From Ligustrum vulgare (Eukaryota > Streptophyta > Magnoliopsida > Lamiales > Oleaceae): a stretch of DNA of 64,000 nt. Positions 23,701 through 34,499 of this stretch are shown piece after piece (the first letter of the stretch is position 1; every line of letters begins with the position of its first letter). The translations under genes and the position numbers were made by a program. The notes beneath the pieces are model-generated. The model was given only the letters and a program-made list of their open reading frames with translations, was not told the origin of the DNA and did not search any database. The stretch covers positions 6,527,501 to 6,591,500 of the forward strand of contig OY743189.1 of NCBI GenBank assembly GCA_963555705.1. Reading direction: 5' to 3'.

Positions 23701-24100
23701 TCATCTACATTACCTTATTCCTACAAAATTATAAGTTACAGTCACCGAAGATTTCGAAATACCTGATTCGAATCATATGATTGACGAGTTCCATGAGTCA
23801 TTGTGAAATTCGCCTTGCTCTTCCCCTTGCCAGAATCTCTTTTCCTTTTTTTGCTACCGGACTTATTCTGGTCAGCGTTCATGCCTTTCACCATTATCAA
23901 CCTGCTATTTTTCTTCAATGATGGTCGGGAATATGAGGTTGCGGCGAGCGAGGGTTGCTGGAAATTCGGATTTAGGAGTTCCGAGTTGCGGGAATGTCGC
24001 TTGTGATTGAGTTTGGGTTTAGGGTTTTGGGATGTTGCTTGTGATTGAACCTAAATGTTCGGTATTTGAGTATTAGATTGGATAATTTTGATTTGATGAA

Positions 24101-24950
24101 CGTGTATATTTCAATTGCGGATATTTAGTGGAGCCAATTACAAAATTGGCGCTATACATTTTAAATTATAATACTGTATTAATTTAATATTATTTCAAAT
24201 ATCTATTTATAACCTGAAATGTGAATATATTTAACTTTGTTCTTATAATTGAATTTCAATCCTTTAAAACCACTTTTCCTGTAATTTCCACTTGTGTTAA
24301 TACCTCAAGAATGAAGATGGGTTCAAAATGTTTGTTGGGCCATGATCTTCAGTTGGGGAATTATTCATGTGGAAATTAGCCAAAACCCCACCTTTAAGTT
24401 ACAATTTTTGAATAATGACACCTAGTTCACATCATTTGCAAAATTGCCACTCACTCATAAAATATTCAGCAAAACATCACCCGATTTGGAAATTAAAAAA
24501 TAAATAAATAAATAAAATATTAAATATTAAATGAAATCCAGATTTCACGTTTGTAACGGTTCCTACTAATTCTCTAGCTTGTTAATGCAAGCGATTTCAT
24601 TGTTCAAATTAATCAATCAAAATAAATTGGAAATTTGAAATTTGGCTAGTTCAAAAACTAATAAAAACACTTTGATCAACCATAATTAAACCTGGAAGAT
24701 GATCTCATTTACAAAACCGAAGTCGAAACACTGGTTTGTTCTATAAGCTGAATCATTCTTCAATTTTTGCAATTGGCATCGCATTTAACATTCCGATAAT
24801 TATATTGTCAGAAGTCATCGCAGAGCGTGAATTAATAAATTCACTCATCAAGATTCGTTCAGGTTAGTGGTCGAGTTCATATTTTAACATATGGTCGAGA
24901 ATTGTTTATGAAAATAATAAGCTTACACTTTTTGTCATGATCATGATTTC
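24101..24950. other. AT-rich sequence, no gene recognised
   Basis: Only short frames and AT-rich text, including a TAAA microsatellite-like run at 24496-24515. The 3' end of the MULE region may lie here, but no terminal repeat was recognised. Confidence 0.4.
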
Positions 24951-25085
24951 ATTGTGATGCCAGCGATTGTGCTGCTGGAGTTGTATTGGGACAAAGACGT
25001 GATAAGATATTTCGGGCCATTCATTATGCTAGCAAAACTTTAAATGGGGAGTTGTTTCTAATGATAAGAAATAAGTTTACTTTCA
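24950..25085 (+). pseudogene. Ty3/gypsy RNase H fragment
   Basis: One frame reads CDASDCAAGVVLGQRRDKIF and then IHYASKTLNGELFLMIRNKF, closely matching the start of the RNase H domain of plant gypsy polyproteins (CDASDYAVGAVLGQR pattern, YASKTLN). Stops follow within 40 bases. The sequence to about 25430 has an open but unrecognised frame and may be more of the same element. Confidence 0.85.
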
Positions 25086-25439
25086 CTTAAGTTTATATAC
25101 CAAGAAAACCATAAATTTTAGTGCCGACCTTTGAGTTTCTGAATGTTTTGATGTGTTTGTTCATGTAGTGTTGCAGGTTAACTTATGTGATGAAAAAATG
25201 GTTGATCTTTAGCATTTAATGAACCTAACAGGAATGAGGAATGAATCGAGAAGATGAGGAGGCAACGAAGTAGGAAAAACAATGCAAATGAGGCAGTCAA
25301 GGCAGCGCCTAGGCACCCCAAGTTGTTGTCTCGTAAACTGAACCTTAAACAAAGAATGCAGCTCCTCGGCGCTGTCGTTTGAGAATTTATGGCGCCTAGG
25401 CGCACATCCCATCCCCTAGGTGTTGCACCATCTGTTTTA

Positions 25440-26400
25440 TTTTGAATTTTCTATGTTTAATTCCTAATTCAACTAGGACTCATGGAAAAGAGGGAAAAAC
25501 ACATAAAAATGGTTGGAGAACAAGAAGAGGACTTTTCAACGACACTAATCAAGGAGAACTTGAAGAGAGAATCAAGGCAAAGAAAAAGATCAAAATCATT
25601 CAAAAATAGTTTTTTCTATCTTCTCCTTCATGTTTTCAATTAAGAACTTGTTATTTCCTGTTTATTTCATTATGAACTAAGTTTATTTTCTAGGGGATTG
25701 ATGTAATCTTGCATAGATACTATGTTTTGAATCTTCAATTAAATTCCATGAATTTTATTCCAAGTTTATTTGTGTTTTTTTATTTTAATGCTTTCAACTA
25801 ACTAACTATTAATTGAATGAATTGTTATTTAAGTTTCGGCACTCAAGAGAGGAAACCTTAGATTTGATCTTGAATAATACAATCTAGGAAATTATACATT
25901 TTGAGAGAAAGTGTAATTCCTTTGAAGCAGTTTCAATAAAGAACCATAGAACTTATTAAAATCTGGAAATCTTGATTTGGAATAGAGATATTGAAATGGG
26001 CTATTTGGATTGATTTTTACTCGGCACTCGAGAGATCGAGTAAAAATAAAATAGGGTTCTTGTTTATTAACTTGAATAAAAACAATTGAAAATTAATGGA
26101 GATACAAAAGACATAGTTGATACTAAGGTGAATCAAATCCCCTAGACTCTTCATATATTGTTCAAACTTCGTGGTTAGGCATATTTGTTGATTTAGTTAA
26201 ATTGATAAATTTAATGATTAATTTATATTTTCAGTGATTCATTTAATTTCAATTGTCTAGATAAAAGAAAGGTTAGTATACTTATAGTACTTGGTAGAAA
26301 TTTAATATCAATCACTGTGGGTTCGACATCCTATTTTACCATCATATTATAAAACTTGACACCGTACACTTGCAGTTATAAAATCACATAACAGTTGCTA
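25440..26400. other. Noncoding retroelement-like remnant
   Basis: No open frame of note. The text GGCACTCAAGAGAGGAAACC at about 25837 and GGGTTCGACATCCTATTTTA at about 26320 resemble leader or LTR-flanking sequence of plant gypsy elements. Assignment is by recall and weak. Confidence 0.3.
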
Positions 26401-26449
26401 TCGTTGATGGATATGCTAAGTTATCACTCGATTTTACACAAGTGATTGA

Positions 26450-28427
26450 AATTGTTCTACTTTTGATTAATTTCCTTACATAGTAGTGTCTTCAACTCAT
26501 ATGTCTAGATTTTCCATTGTACACTTCATTGTATGCTCGAGCTAAAGTGGCTTGACTATCACATAGTTATAAATAGATTTTGTATTCTTCTCTCCCAATG
26601 GAATCTCATACAAAAGATCCCGTAACGCTCGGCTTCTTTTTCCACATCTGCCAATGCTACAAATTCGAATTTCATTGTTGAATAAGTTATACATGTTTGT
26701 TTTTTGGATCTCCATGAGACTGCTCCTCCTCCAAGAGTAAACTCCCAACCTGAGGTGGACTTATTCTCACATGTACTGGATATCCAACTTGCATCGGTAA
26801 ATCCTTCTAGGATTGCCGGAAACTTATAATATTGAGGACCTTGATCCTTGGTTTTCTTTAAATAACCAAGAGTCCTTCCAATGAGCTTCCAATGTTCATC
26901 GTTCAGATTGATAGTAAATCTACCTAGCAAATGTTATATCTGGCCTAGTGCATTGCACCGCATACATTAAAAAACCAATAGCACTTACATATTCAAGTTG
27001 TGCTATTGTTCTTCCATCATGTTTATAAGTTTGATACTAGAATCAATGGAGTGTTTGCTTCTTTAATGTTCAAATGTTTGAACTTATTAATCACATTATC
27101 AATATAACGTAATTGATTGAGCATAAAACCCTCAATATTTCTTGTGACCTTGATACCTAATATGGTATCCACTTGTCCAAAATCTTTCATTTTGAATGTG
27201 AAGATATAAACGTTTTATTTTCAATTACACCTTGCATATGATTGCTAATTATTAACATATATCTACATAAAGGAATATAATCATAACATGATTTTTATGT
27301 TCCTTTGAATATAAGAACTTATCAACACTATTGTGTTTGAATCCAAATGACATAATTGCCAAATCAAATTTCTCATGCCACTTTTTTTGTGCTTGTTTTA
27401 AATCATATAATGATTTAACCAATTTGCATACTTTATTTTTATTTTCAAGAAGAACGAAACCTTTTGGTTGCTCTATATAAACCTCATCAACAAGGTCCCC
27501 ATTTAAGAATGTCTTTTTGACATCCATTTGATGTATATCAAATTATAAATGGAAGCTAAGGCAAACACGATCCTTATAGAAGTAATTTGTGCCACATGTA
27601 CATATGTATCAAAGTAATATATTCCCTCTTTTTGTCGATATCCCTTGGCTACTAGCCAAGCTTTAGAGGTATTAAGAGAGTACGGGGTACCATCTACATT
27701 GTACTTCTTTCTAAATACCCATTTGCAGCGTATAAGCTTAGAGCCATGAGGTAAATCAACAAGTTCCTAAGAATTATTTGATACTATTAAATTCATCTCA
27801 TTATTTATAGCATCTTTTCAAAAGATGCTATCTCTAGATGGCATTGCCTCTTTGTAAGTTTTAGGATCGATTTTAGTTTGAAGAACATATGGTATTATTC
27901 TTATGACACTCTTTTCATTTCCTTCAACAAGATAAAGAGAAGTAAGTTGAGAGTCTATCTCATCTGGTCCTAGTACCTTTTCTTTTCGACTTCTTTTGCT
28001 TCTATGAAGTTCATTAGGATCACCAACTTCTTTAAAGGATGTTTCTCTAAGTAATCTTGTAGAACTAGGGATCTTTTTATGTAATTCTTCAATAGAATTA
28101 TTATCCTTTATATAATTCCTCAATAGAGTTATTATCCGAAGATAATGAATCCTCGAAGAACTCTACTTCGCATGATTTAATTATCACATTGGCCACCAAG
28201 TTCAATAATTGATATGCATTACTATTACAGCTTATCCAACAAGTACACATTTAATCCCTCTTGAACCAGGTTTTGTTCATTTAGGTTCGATGTTTTTGCA
28301 ATAAGCAAGACAAGACACTCTTACAATTTGAAGTAACCAATGTTTGGGTTTCTTTAGTTCTATAATTCATATGGAGATACTTTAGTAAATTTAGAAGGAT
28401 CTCTATTCAATATATAACATGCACTAA
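26450..28427 (-). pseudogene. Ty1/copia pol remnant: integrase end, reverse transcriptase, RNase H
   Basis: Reading on the minus strand: integrase C-terminal text up to the junction at 28427 (CYILNRDPSKFTKVSPYEL), a linker rich in charged residues (28123-27818), reverse transcriptase (IRCKWVFRKKYNVDGT, WLVAKGYRQKEGIYYFDTY, then MDVKKTFLNGDLVDEVYIEQ and FLYVDIC, 27740-27250), and RNase H (GYLKKTKDQG, FTDASWISSTCENKSTSGW, 26930-26559). In FLYVDIC the second Asp of the catalytic YVDD pair is replaced by Ile-Cys, and many frameshifts and stops separate the segments. The gene continues at 32223, beyond an inserted gypsy element. Confidence 0.92.
28420..28427 (+). repeat. Target-site duplication, left copy (TGCACTAA)
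   Basis: The identical octamer occurs at 32223-32230; the two copies exactly abut the TG and CA ends of the nested gypsy element. Using one copy restores a continuous copia integrase frame. Confidence 0.85.
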
Positions 28428-29159
28428 TGCGATTCCTTGCGGTAATCATGACAAAGGCTCAAAATTAAAACTAAAAATACTTAGGAAAGATCTAAAATTC
28501 ATAAATAACAATAAAGATTAGACGACAAAACCTTACCCAAGCTTCACAACGCAAGAATTGACGATGTGGAAACAAGATCCAAGGTTGTCGAACGCCACAA
28601 TGATTGTCTAATTCCTTGATAAGTTCTGGGTTAGAATACCACAAAATTGATTTTTTTGATAAGTTCTTGGTTGTTCTTAAAGATCAATTGAAAAAGGGAA
28701 AAACTCAACCTTTAATTCAATAATAATCTCTCAAGTATCAAAGGTTTTTTTACAAATGAAGAAAAATAGCTAATATAGAATGAAAAACGGAAATAACTTT
28801 ACTTAGCCGCATTAGGGTTCCTAACATGATTAATAATTAATAAAAAATGAAAAAAAAAATTCACGAAAATCCTACAGAACTTCAACCATGCGGTCGCGTG
28901 TTTACTTTTGGTGCGGCCACGTGGGAAATCGCTAGACTATACTACTATTTTAATTGACGTCACGTGACCACATCTCTCCTTGTACTGCACGACCACATGG
29001 CTTCCCGTTTGGCTCCCCCTTCGACTCTTTGAAGTGATTTGATCCAATTTGATTCTTGACTCTAGCCCAACACGAAACTTGCTCATTTTCCCATGTAGAT
29101 TGCTTCTAAAGCGATGATAACTTGATTTCTCTTTTGATCTCCTACTTTGGATCACGTCA
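28428..29159 (-). repeat. 3' LTR of the nested gypsy element
   Basis: 732 bp, starting TGCGATTCCTTGCGG and ending GGATCACGTCA on the plus strand, with about 85-90% identity by eye to 31508-32222. In minus-strand orientation it is the 3' LTR because the polypurine tract abuts it at 29160. Confidence 0.9.
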
Positions 29160-29175
29160 CCCCCTCTCTTTAGAC
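29160..29175 (-). other. Polypurine tract
   Basis: On the minus strand GGTCTAAAGAGAGGGGG ends immediately before the TGACGTGATCC start of the 3' LTR, the expected position for the plus-strand primer of an LTR retrotransposon. Confidence 0.85.
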
Positions 29176-29289
29176 CTCGAATTTTTAACTTTCAATTTTC
29201 ATGTATATCCTGCTTTTGTTCAACTTTTTGAGCATTCATCCTTACTAATAAATTTCTTCTCAGCTTCAAGTTTTTTATTTGATTTGAGT

Positions 29290-30955
29290 ACCTACAAAAC
29301 AAAATTAACCAAATTAGAGAGGGGTTTGTAAGAGTGATTAAGTGTAAGGGATGATTCCTTGTACATAAATCGTTGTGCAAAGAAATTCATTTTTGTTTTG
29401 GGCTCTCCTCTATTTTTCTCTCTTTGCGCTTTCTCTCTTTTTTCTGAGACCGTGACCTCAACTCTCATTTTCTCACTTTTCCCTACCTCTTCTTTTTCTA
29501 AGGTTGTGACCTCAACTTTTATTTTTCCCCTCAAACTCACATTTCAATTTCAATTGGTCCTCTTGAACTTCCAATGGTGACAATGGAGGTAGAGTAAATT
29601 TCCTCCAACATTTCACAAAAATATATTGATTTTTAAAACTATCATGCACCACCCTCCTATCATGTAGTTTCCCCAGAAAAATATGCTCAACATGTATATG
29701 TACTGTGTCACATTCTACCTCGTCCCTATATTCCCCAATGGTAAATTTGACCTTAACATGCCTATTCACCTTAGTTTCCCCCGACTCGGTCAACCACTGC
29801 AATTTATAATGCTTAGGATGTTTCATCTTAGGCAATCCTGATTTTTCAACCAAGATAGTACTAAATACATTAGTACAACTTCTCCCATCAATTACCATTC
29901 CACATACCCTTTTACCCACTAAGAACCTAGTGTGAAATAGATTATCCATTTGTTCATCCACACCATTCACCTTAACTCTAGACTTAAGTGCACGTCTATT
30001 AATAAGTGAATCTATTACAGCATAAGTTAATCCATCACTATCACTAGCCCCAACATCCTCTAATTTAGGCATTCCTTCAAGTTCATCCTCAGAAATAAGT
30101 TTCCCATTACGCATAACCATTACTCATTTATTAGGACATTGTGAGCAATGTGCCCTGAACCCAAGTATTTAAAACACTTTATATTTCTATCCTTATTAGG
30201 TTGGTCAGAAATATTTTTACCTTTCATTGTTAGTTCCTCCCTCCCTCTTGGGACATGATCTTTATTATTTTCCCGCCTTGGTTGTGAAGTATGATAAGAT
30301 CCTAGTGAAGCCTTGCTGCCCCATTTCGCTTCAAGTGCCTTTCCACCTTCATTGCCATGTATACTATGTCCTCCAACTCCACATAGTGCTGCAGCTCAAT
30401 CAGTTTGACAATATCCTTATTTAGCCCACTCAAGAACTTAGCCATAGTAGCCTCCCTATACTCCACAATATTAGCCTTAATCATAGACAACTTCATGTCC
30501 TTATGGTAATTCTTCACACTCCTAGAAACTTGTGTAAGCCCCTACAATCTTTGGTGAATATCCCTATAATAATAGTTTGGGATAAACCTCTTTCTCATTA
30601 TTTCCTTCAACTCACCCCCCCTCCTACCCGTCACCAATTGATCCCATCAAATAATGGCATAATCAATACATTCTATGATCACTAATTTTACCTTCTTCTC
30701 CTCCAAATAATTACGACGGTTAATGATTAGTTCCACTTTCTTCTTCCAATCCAAATAAACCTCCTGATCATTTTTTCCTTGGAATGATGGTATAGTCATT
30801 TTAATATTCCCAAGGTTCCCATCCACCAAACCCCTTCTTCTCACAATAGCCACAGAAGACCTATGCTTTCGTAAATGAACAATATTCGCCTCCTGCCTAT
30901 CCATCATAGTCATCATTTTCTCAAATTGTTTCTGCATGGCTATCATTAAATCCAC
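29290..30955 (-). pseudogene. gag-protease of the nested gypsy element
   Basis: Minus-strand segments: gag (30955-30647, MTIPSFQGKNDQEVYLDWKK, then WWDQLVTGRRGGELKEIM across a frame change; 30517-30302, KANIVEYREATMAKFLSGLN), a degenerate zinc knuckle near 30190-30130 (KCFKYLGSGHIAHN, lacking a Cys), then an aspartic protease region (30120-29512) with CGMVIDGRSCTNVFST, where the D-[ST]-G-like active site reads DGRS. The spacer continues to about 29290 (KMNFFAQRFMYKESS), a piece that lies between protease and RT in complete relatives. Several stops and frameshifts make the gene non-functional as it stands. Confidence 0.88.
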
Positions 30956-31210
30956 ATCTAGTCTACCCTCTATTCATACCTTTGGGTTGTTTGTTGTCAC
31001 CCACTGAAAATGATGATGTAGATTCTTCCTTCCGAGACATGGTTAGTAACAAGAAAAAGAAATAAAAGTTCCTCACGTGTTTAACATTCGTGTATCGCTC
31101 AAATTGGTTTTTACCCATTATTAATCTCACCACTCCATCTTTTCCACTCTTTATTCTCTTTTCCAAGTTCTTCAAAGAGAAACTCAAAGACCCAAACAAC
31201 AAGGCAAAGG

Positions 31211-31213
31211 AAG

Positions 31214-31240
<27 letters not shown>
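31211..31240 (+). repeat. (AC)n microsatellite
   Basis: About fourteen CA dinucleotides in the leader of the nested gypsy element; on the minus strand they create a meaningless Cys-Val repeat frame. Confidence 0.95.
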
Positions 31241-31246
<6 letters not shown>

Positions 31247-31507
31247 GAGAATTTGTCGGGATATTTTCTGAATTCTGTGAATTTTCAGATTTTTTTAAAC
31301 TCGAAAATCCGACTACGAATACGACAAAACAAACAAAACTGAATTTGGATGAGAATTGAAGCAAATAAACACTTTTGAATTTTTTTGGAATTTCTTTATG
31401 GATCAAAGACACAAACTCTATGAAGAACACGAAGAATGCAAAAATTCAAGATAATCAAGAAAATAAACAAGAATCTGAATTTAGGTCCAAACTCGGATAT
31501 CACCATA

Positions 31508-32222
31508 TGCGATTCCTTGTGGGAATCACGACGAAGACGCGGAATTAAAACAAAAAATACTTAGGAAAGATCTAAATTTAGAAATAACAATAAAGATCAG
31601 ACGATGAGACCTTGACTCAAGCTTTACGACGTAAGAATTAATGATGCAGAAACAAGATCCAAGGTTGTCAAATACCACAAGGATTGTCTAATTCTTAGAT
31701 AAGTTCTAAGTTAGAACGCCATAATGAATTGAATTCTTTGATAAGTTCTTGATTTTTCTTAAAGAACAATTAATAAAGGGAAAAACTCAACCTTTAATTT
31801 CAAAGTTTTTTTTTTTTTTTTAACAAATGAAGAAAAATAGCTAATATAGAATGAAAAATGGAAATAACTTGACCTAGCCGCATTAGGGTTCTTAAAATAA
31901 TTAATAAAAAAATGAAGAAACAAATTCTCGAATATCTTACACAACTTCAACCACATGTCGCGTGGTTACTTTAGGCGCAACCAAGTTTTGCAACTGCGGG
32001 ACTAAATTTCCTTTTTAATTGACATCGTGCGATCTCGTCTCTCTTTGTACTACTTGACCGTGTGGCTTCCCGTTTGGCCCCCCTTCTACTCATTGAAGTG
32101 ATTTAATCCAATTTGTTTCTCGACTCGAGCCTAACACGAAATTTGCTCATTTTTTCATGTAAATTGCAACTGCATCGATGATAACTTAATTTTCCCTTTG
32201 TCTCCTACTTTGGATCACATCA
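31508..32222 (-). repeat. 5' LTR of the nested gypsy element
   Basis: 715 bp, direct-repeat partner of 28428-29159. The sequence just inside (31480-31507; minus strand starts TATGGTGATATCCGAG) is the expected primer-binding-site position, but I do not recognise the tRNA. Confidence 0.9.
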
Positions 32223-32330
32223 TGCACTAAGTAAAGCTTCACCCCAAAGATTAAATGACAATTTAGAATATATCAATGTTGCAAAATATATTAATGCTCT
32301 GTCAATATGTAGACGAAGCACTCGACATTG
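32223..32330 (-). pseudogene. Copia integrase continuation upstream of the nested insertion
   Basis: On the minus strand the frame IYSKLSFNLWGEALLSA runs up to the target-site duplication and continues across the gypsy element as CYILNRDPSKF at 28427, the typical copia integrase sequence. Upstream of about 32330 the copia sequence is no longer recognisable. Confidence 0.88.
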
Positions 32331-33140
32331 TTAATTTTTTTTCCAGCCACGTCGCTTAACATTGTAATTGACATTGTACATTGGAGAGACATTTTAAACT
32401 AATTTCGTCAATTTGATGAAGTCTCAAGTCTTTTTTCGCAATTGACGGAGCACAATGAAGATGCTCTTAACAACATTGTATTAACATTATGTGTTCATAT
32501 TGAGCCACTAGATATTAACTAAATAGTTAATCATATTGTATTCAAACATTTATTAACCAAATATAGTTAATATAAAGATTTAATCATTACATAATAAGTC
32601 CCTGTTTGGTATTCATTAAAAGGGGAAAATAAAAATTTTTGTTATAGTATTCAATTTTAATCACACATTTCAATATTAAAATATTCTACACATAAATTCA
32701 ATTTTTTTTTCATTTTCAACCACACAAACTCACATCAATTACTATTCAAAAAAATTTTAAATAATGTACATCAAGTTTGGAAATAATTTTTATTTTTACT
32801 TAACAAAAATAAAAGGGAAAATAATTTTAAAAATATACATCTAGAAAAGTGTTGCTACAAAAATTACTTTAACTATTTAATTTAAAAAATAAATAATAAA
32901 AAATAGTTAAAGAATTTAATAAACCGAGGTAAATAGTGGTTTGAAATAATCCAAATGCAAACTTAAATAGTCAAACATGCATTAATTAAATAAATATTTA
33001 CCAAATAGTTAACCATATTGTAATGAAATATTAATTAACCAAATAGTTAACCTCACTGTATTCACAATGAACAATTAAATATTAACCAAATAGTTAAATC
33101 ACATTGTGTTCACACCGAACCACTTCTTTACTTTTAAATA
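32331..33140. other. AT-rich sequence without recognisable genes
   Basis: Short imperfect repeats of the type AACCAAATAGTTAA recur from 32516 to 33100. No coding sequence seen. Confidence 0.5.
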
Positions 33141-33358
33141 AACTAGTATTTTCACCAGTGCATTGCACGATCATCATATCTTCTCATATAATTACGACTA
33201 CAAAAATTTTCTATTTTTTTATAAGAACAAACATATGTATAATGATATAAATAGAGTGAATACAATAGAGTGGATATTTCTGCTTATTTGCGTTATATAG
33301 TTTGCCCATATGCTACGCATACTAAAAAAAGGCCTAGCAATTTTCACAATTAAATGTA

Positions 33359-33734
33359 GGATCACCAAAATCCAAGTACTCTACAACATTCATATAAGAA
33401 TTAGATAAGAAAAGTACATCATTATATTGTAAATGGATAAAAAATACTGCCGCATGAGAGAAATAATTTGAAGAAGTTCATAGTTTAAACAATGATAAAC
33501 GAATGCATAGTTTTTAGATGGAAAATAATAAGTCATATATAGGAAAATCATTTATATATGAAATTTAATCCATATGATTAAAAAAATTGTAAACTATAAA
33601 AATTAAAAATTATTGTATTGTAATATTTGAATAGTAAGAGAGAGAGAAGAAAATGACAAATAAAGTATAAATGAATAATAGTATATAACAATTATTCCAA
33701 AAAAAATTATTCGAGTATTATACCTTATGCTGTT
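33359..33734 (+). repeat. 376-bp tandem duplication, copy 1
   Basis: From GGATCACCAAAATCCAAGTA to CTTATGCTGTT. The next 376-390 bp repeat it with only scattered differences. Confidence 0.93.
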
Positions 33735-34123
33735 GGATCACCAAAATTCAAGTACTCTACAACATTTGTATAAGAATTAGATAAGAAAAATACATCATTA
33801 TATTGTAAATGGATAAAAAATACTGCCGCATGAGAGAAATAATTTGAAGAAGTTCATAGTGTAAACAATGATAAACGAATGCATAGTTTTTAGATGGAAA
33901 ATAATAAGTCATATATAGGAAAATCATTTATATATGGAATTTAATCCATATGATTTAAAAAAAATTGTAAACTATAAAAATTAAAAATTATTGTATTGTA
34001 ATATTTGAATAGTAAAAAAGAAAAAAGAAAATGACAAATAAAGTATCAAATGAATAATAGTCTATAACAATTACTATCCAAGTACTCCAAAAAAATTTAT
34101 TCGAGGATTATACCTTATACTGT
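33735..34123 (+). repeat. 376-bp tandem duplication, copy 2
   Basis: Second copy, from GGATCACCAAAATTCAAGTA to CTTATACTGTTG, slightly longer because of small insertions near 34065-34090. High identity suggests a recent duplication. Confidence 0.93.
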
Positions 34124-34365
34124 TGATTAAATAATATTGTCACGTCAAGCATAAATCATTAAAAAAAACTGTAAATGGATAAAAAAAAACATTCGCATGA
34201 GAAAAATAAATAAGAAGATAATAAAAAATTAATTTTAAGAATTTCATATTTTAAACAACAATAAACTAATGCATAGTTTTTCAAAACCACCATTGATTAT
34301 CATAAAAATAATAAATGTCATTAATTTATAACATGTGTTCACACTAAAACAATTTCTCACAATAT

Positions 34366-34435
34366 GAGGCCGCGGTAAGACCCGGGGGGGGGGGGGGGGG
34401 GGCAAGTGTTCTTCGGAATGACTGGGCGTAAAGGG
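34366..34435 (+). other. Insert of mitochondrial small-subunit rRNA (rrn18) fragment (NUMT)
   Basis: The text GCCGCGGTAAGAC, a G-run, then GGCAAGTGTTCTTCGGAATG and ACTGGGCGTAAAGGG is the 530-loop region of the plant mitochondrial 18S rRNA, lying in AT-rich nuclear repeat DNA. The G-run is 19 long (34384-34402), clearly longer than I recall in the mitochondrial gene. The following ~40 bp (34436-34480) are also GC-richer than the surroundings but not recognised. The piece is far too short to be functional. Identification is from memory of the rRNA. Confidence 0.8.
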
Positions 34436-34499
34436 ATCCTTGCGTTGACCCTTTCCTGAACCAGAACCGGGTTTATACCAAACCACTTCCTTACTTTTA

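Larger units (their letters stand above)
18139..23894 (-). pseudogene. ULP1-like (C48) protease gene with DUF1985 domain, nine exons, two in-frame stops
   Basis: Predicted minus-strand exons: 23894-23763, 22022-21213, 20686-20336, 20258-19947, 19788-19558, 19457-19243, 19152-18972, 18907-18420 and 18334-18139. All splice in phase, giving 972 codons. Exon 1 has a basic nuclear-localisation-like patch (KKRKR). Exon 2 holds a DUF1985-type domain (FVLPEFTLVTGLRYEV). Exon 4 is coiled-coil-like. The C-terminal C48 domain has His about 830 (RAHWML), Asn about 847 where the family has the catalytic Asp (LILNSCS), Gln about 904 and Cys about 910 (QQQNGHDCGIF). Stop codons interrupt exon 3 (TAA, 20434-20432) and exon 8 (TAG, 18877-18875), with clear coding continuing beyond both. 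The product is probably dead, by the stops and the Asp-to-Asn change. The exon 7 donor (GTGAAC) is weak. Confidence 0.8.
15105..24100. mobile_element. Mutator-like (MULE) region with mudrA remnant and convergent ULP1-like gene
   Basis: A truncated mudrA-type N terminus (16080-16667, plus) and a spliced ULP1-like protease gene (18139-23894, minus) face each other. Plant MULEs carrying ULP1-like genes are known (Kaonashi type in the literature), and the DUF1985-plus-C48 architecture fits. I could not find a convincing terminal inverted repeat or target duplication, so the borders are approximate. AGGGAAAAATACACATCTCAG at about 15100 is a possible left end. Confidence 0.65.
28428..32222 (-). mobile_element. 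Non-autonomous Ty3/gypsy element with gag and protease but no RT or integrase
   Basis: Two similar LTRs (28428-29159 and 31508-32222) start TG and end CA. The internal part reads on the minus strand: gag, a zinc-knuckle remnant, a retropepsin-like domain and a short spacer (protease-to-RT linker), then directly the polypurine tract and 3' LTR. Reverse transcriptase, RNase H and integrase are absent. It sits in the copia integrase frame with an 8-bp direct repeat at both ends, so it moved as a unit, presumably using enzymes of a relative. Confidence 0.88.

Noticed and set aside
30963..31430. 155-codon minus-strand frame with a Cys-Val run
   Set aside because: Produced by the CA microsatellite in a retrotransposon leader.
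34366..34435. A functional small-subunit rRNA gene
   Set aside because: Only ~70 bp of one loop region is present, with an expanded G-run, in AT-rich repeats; it is an organelle-derived insert.
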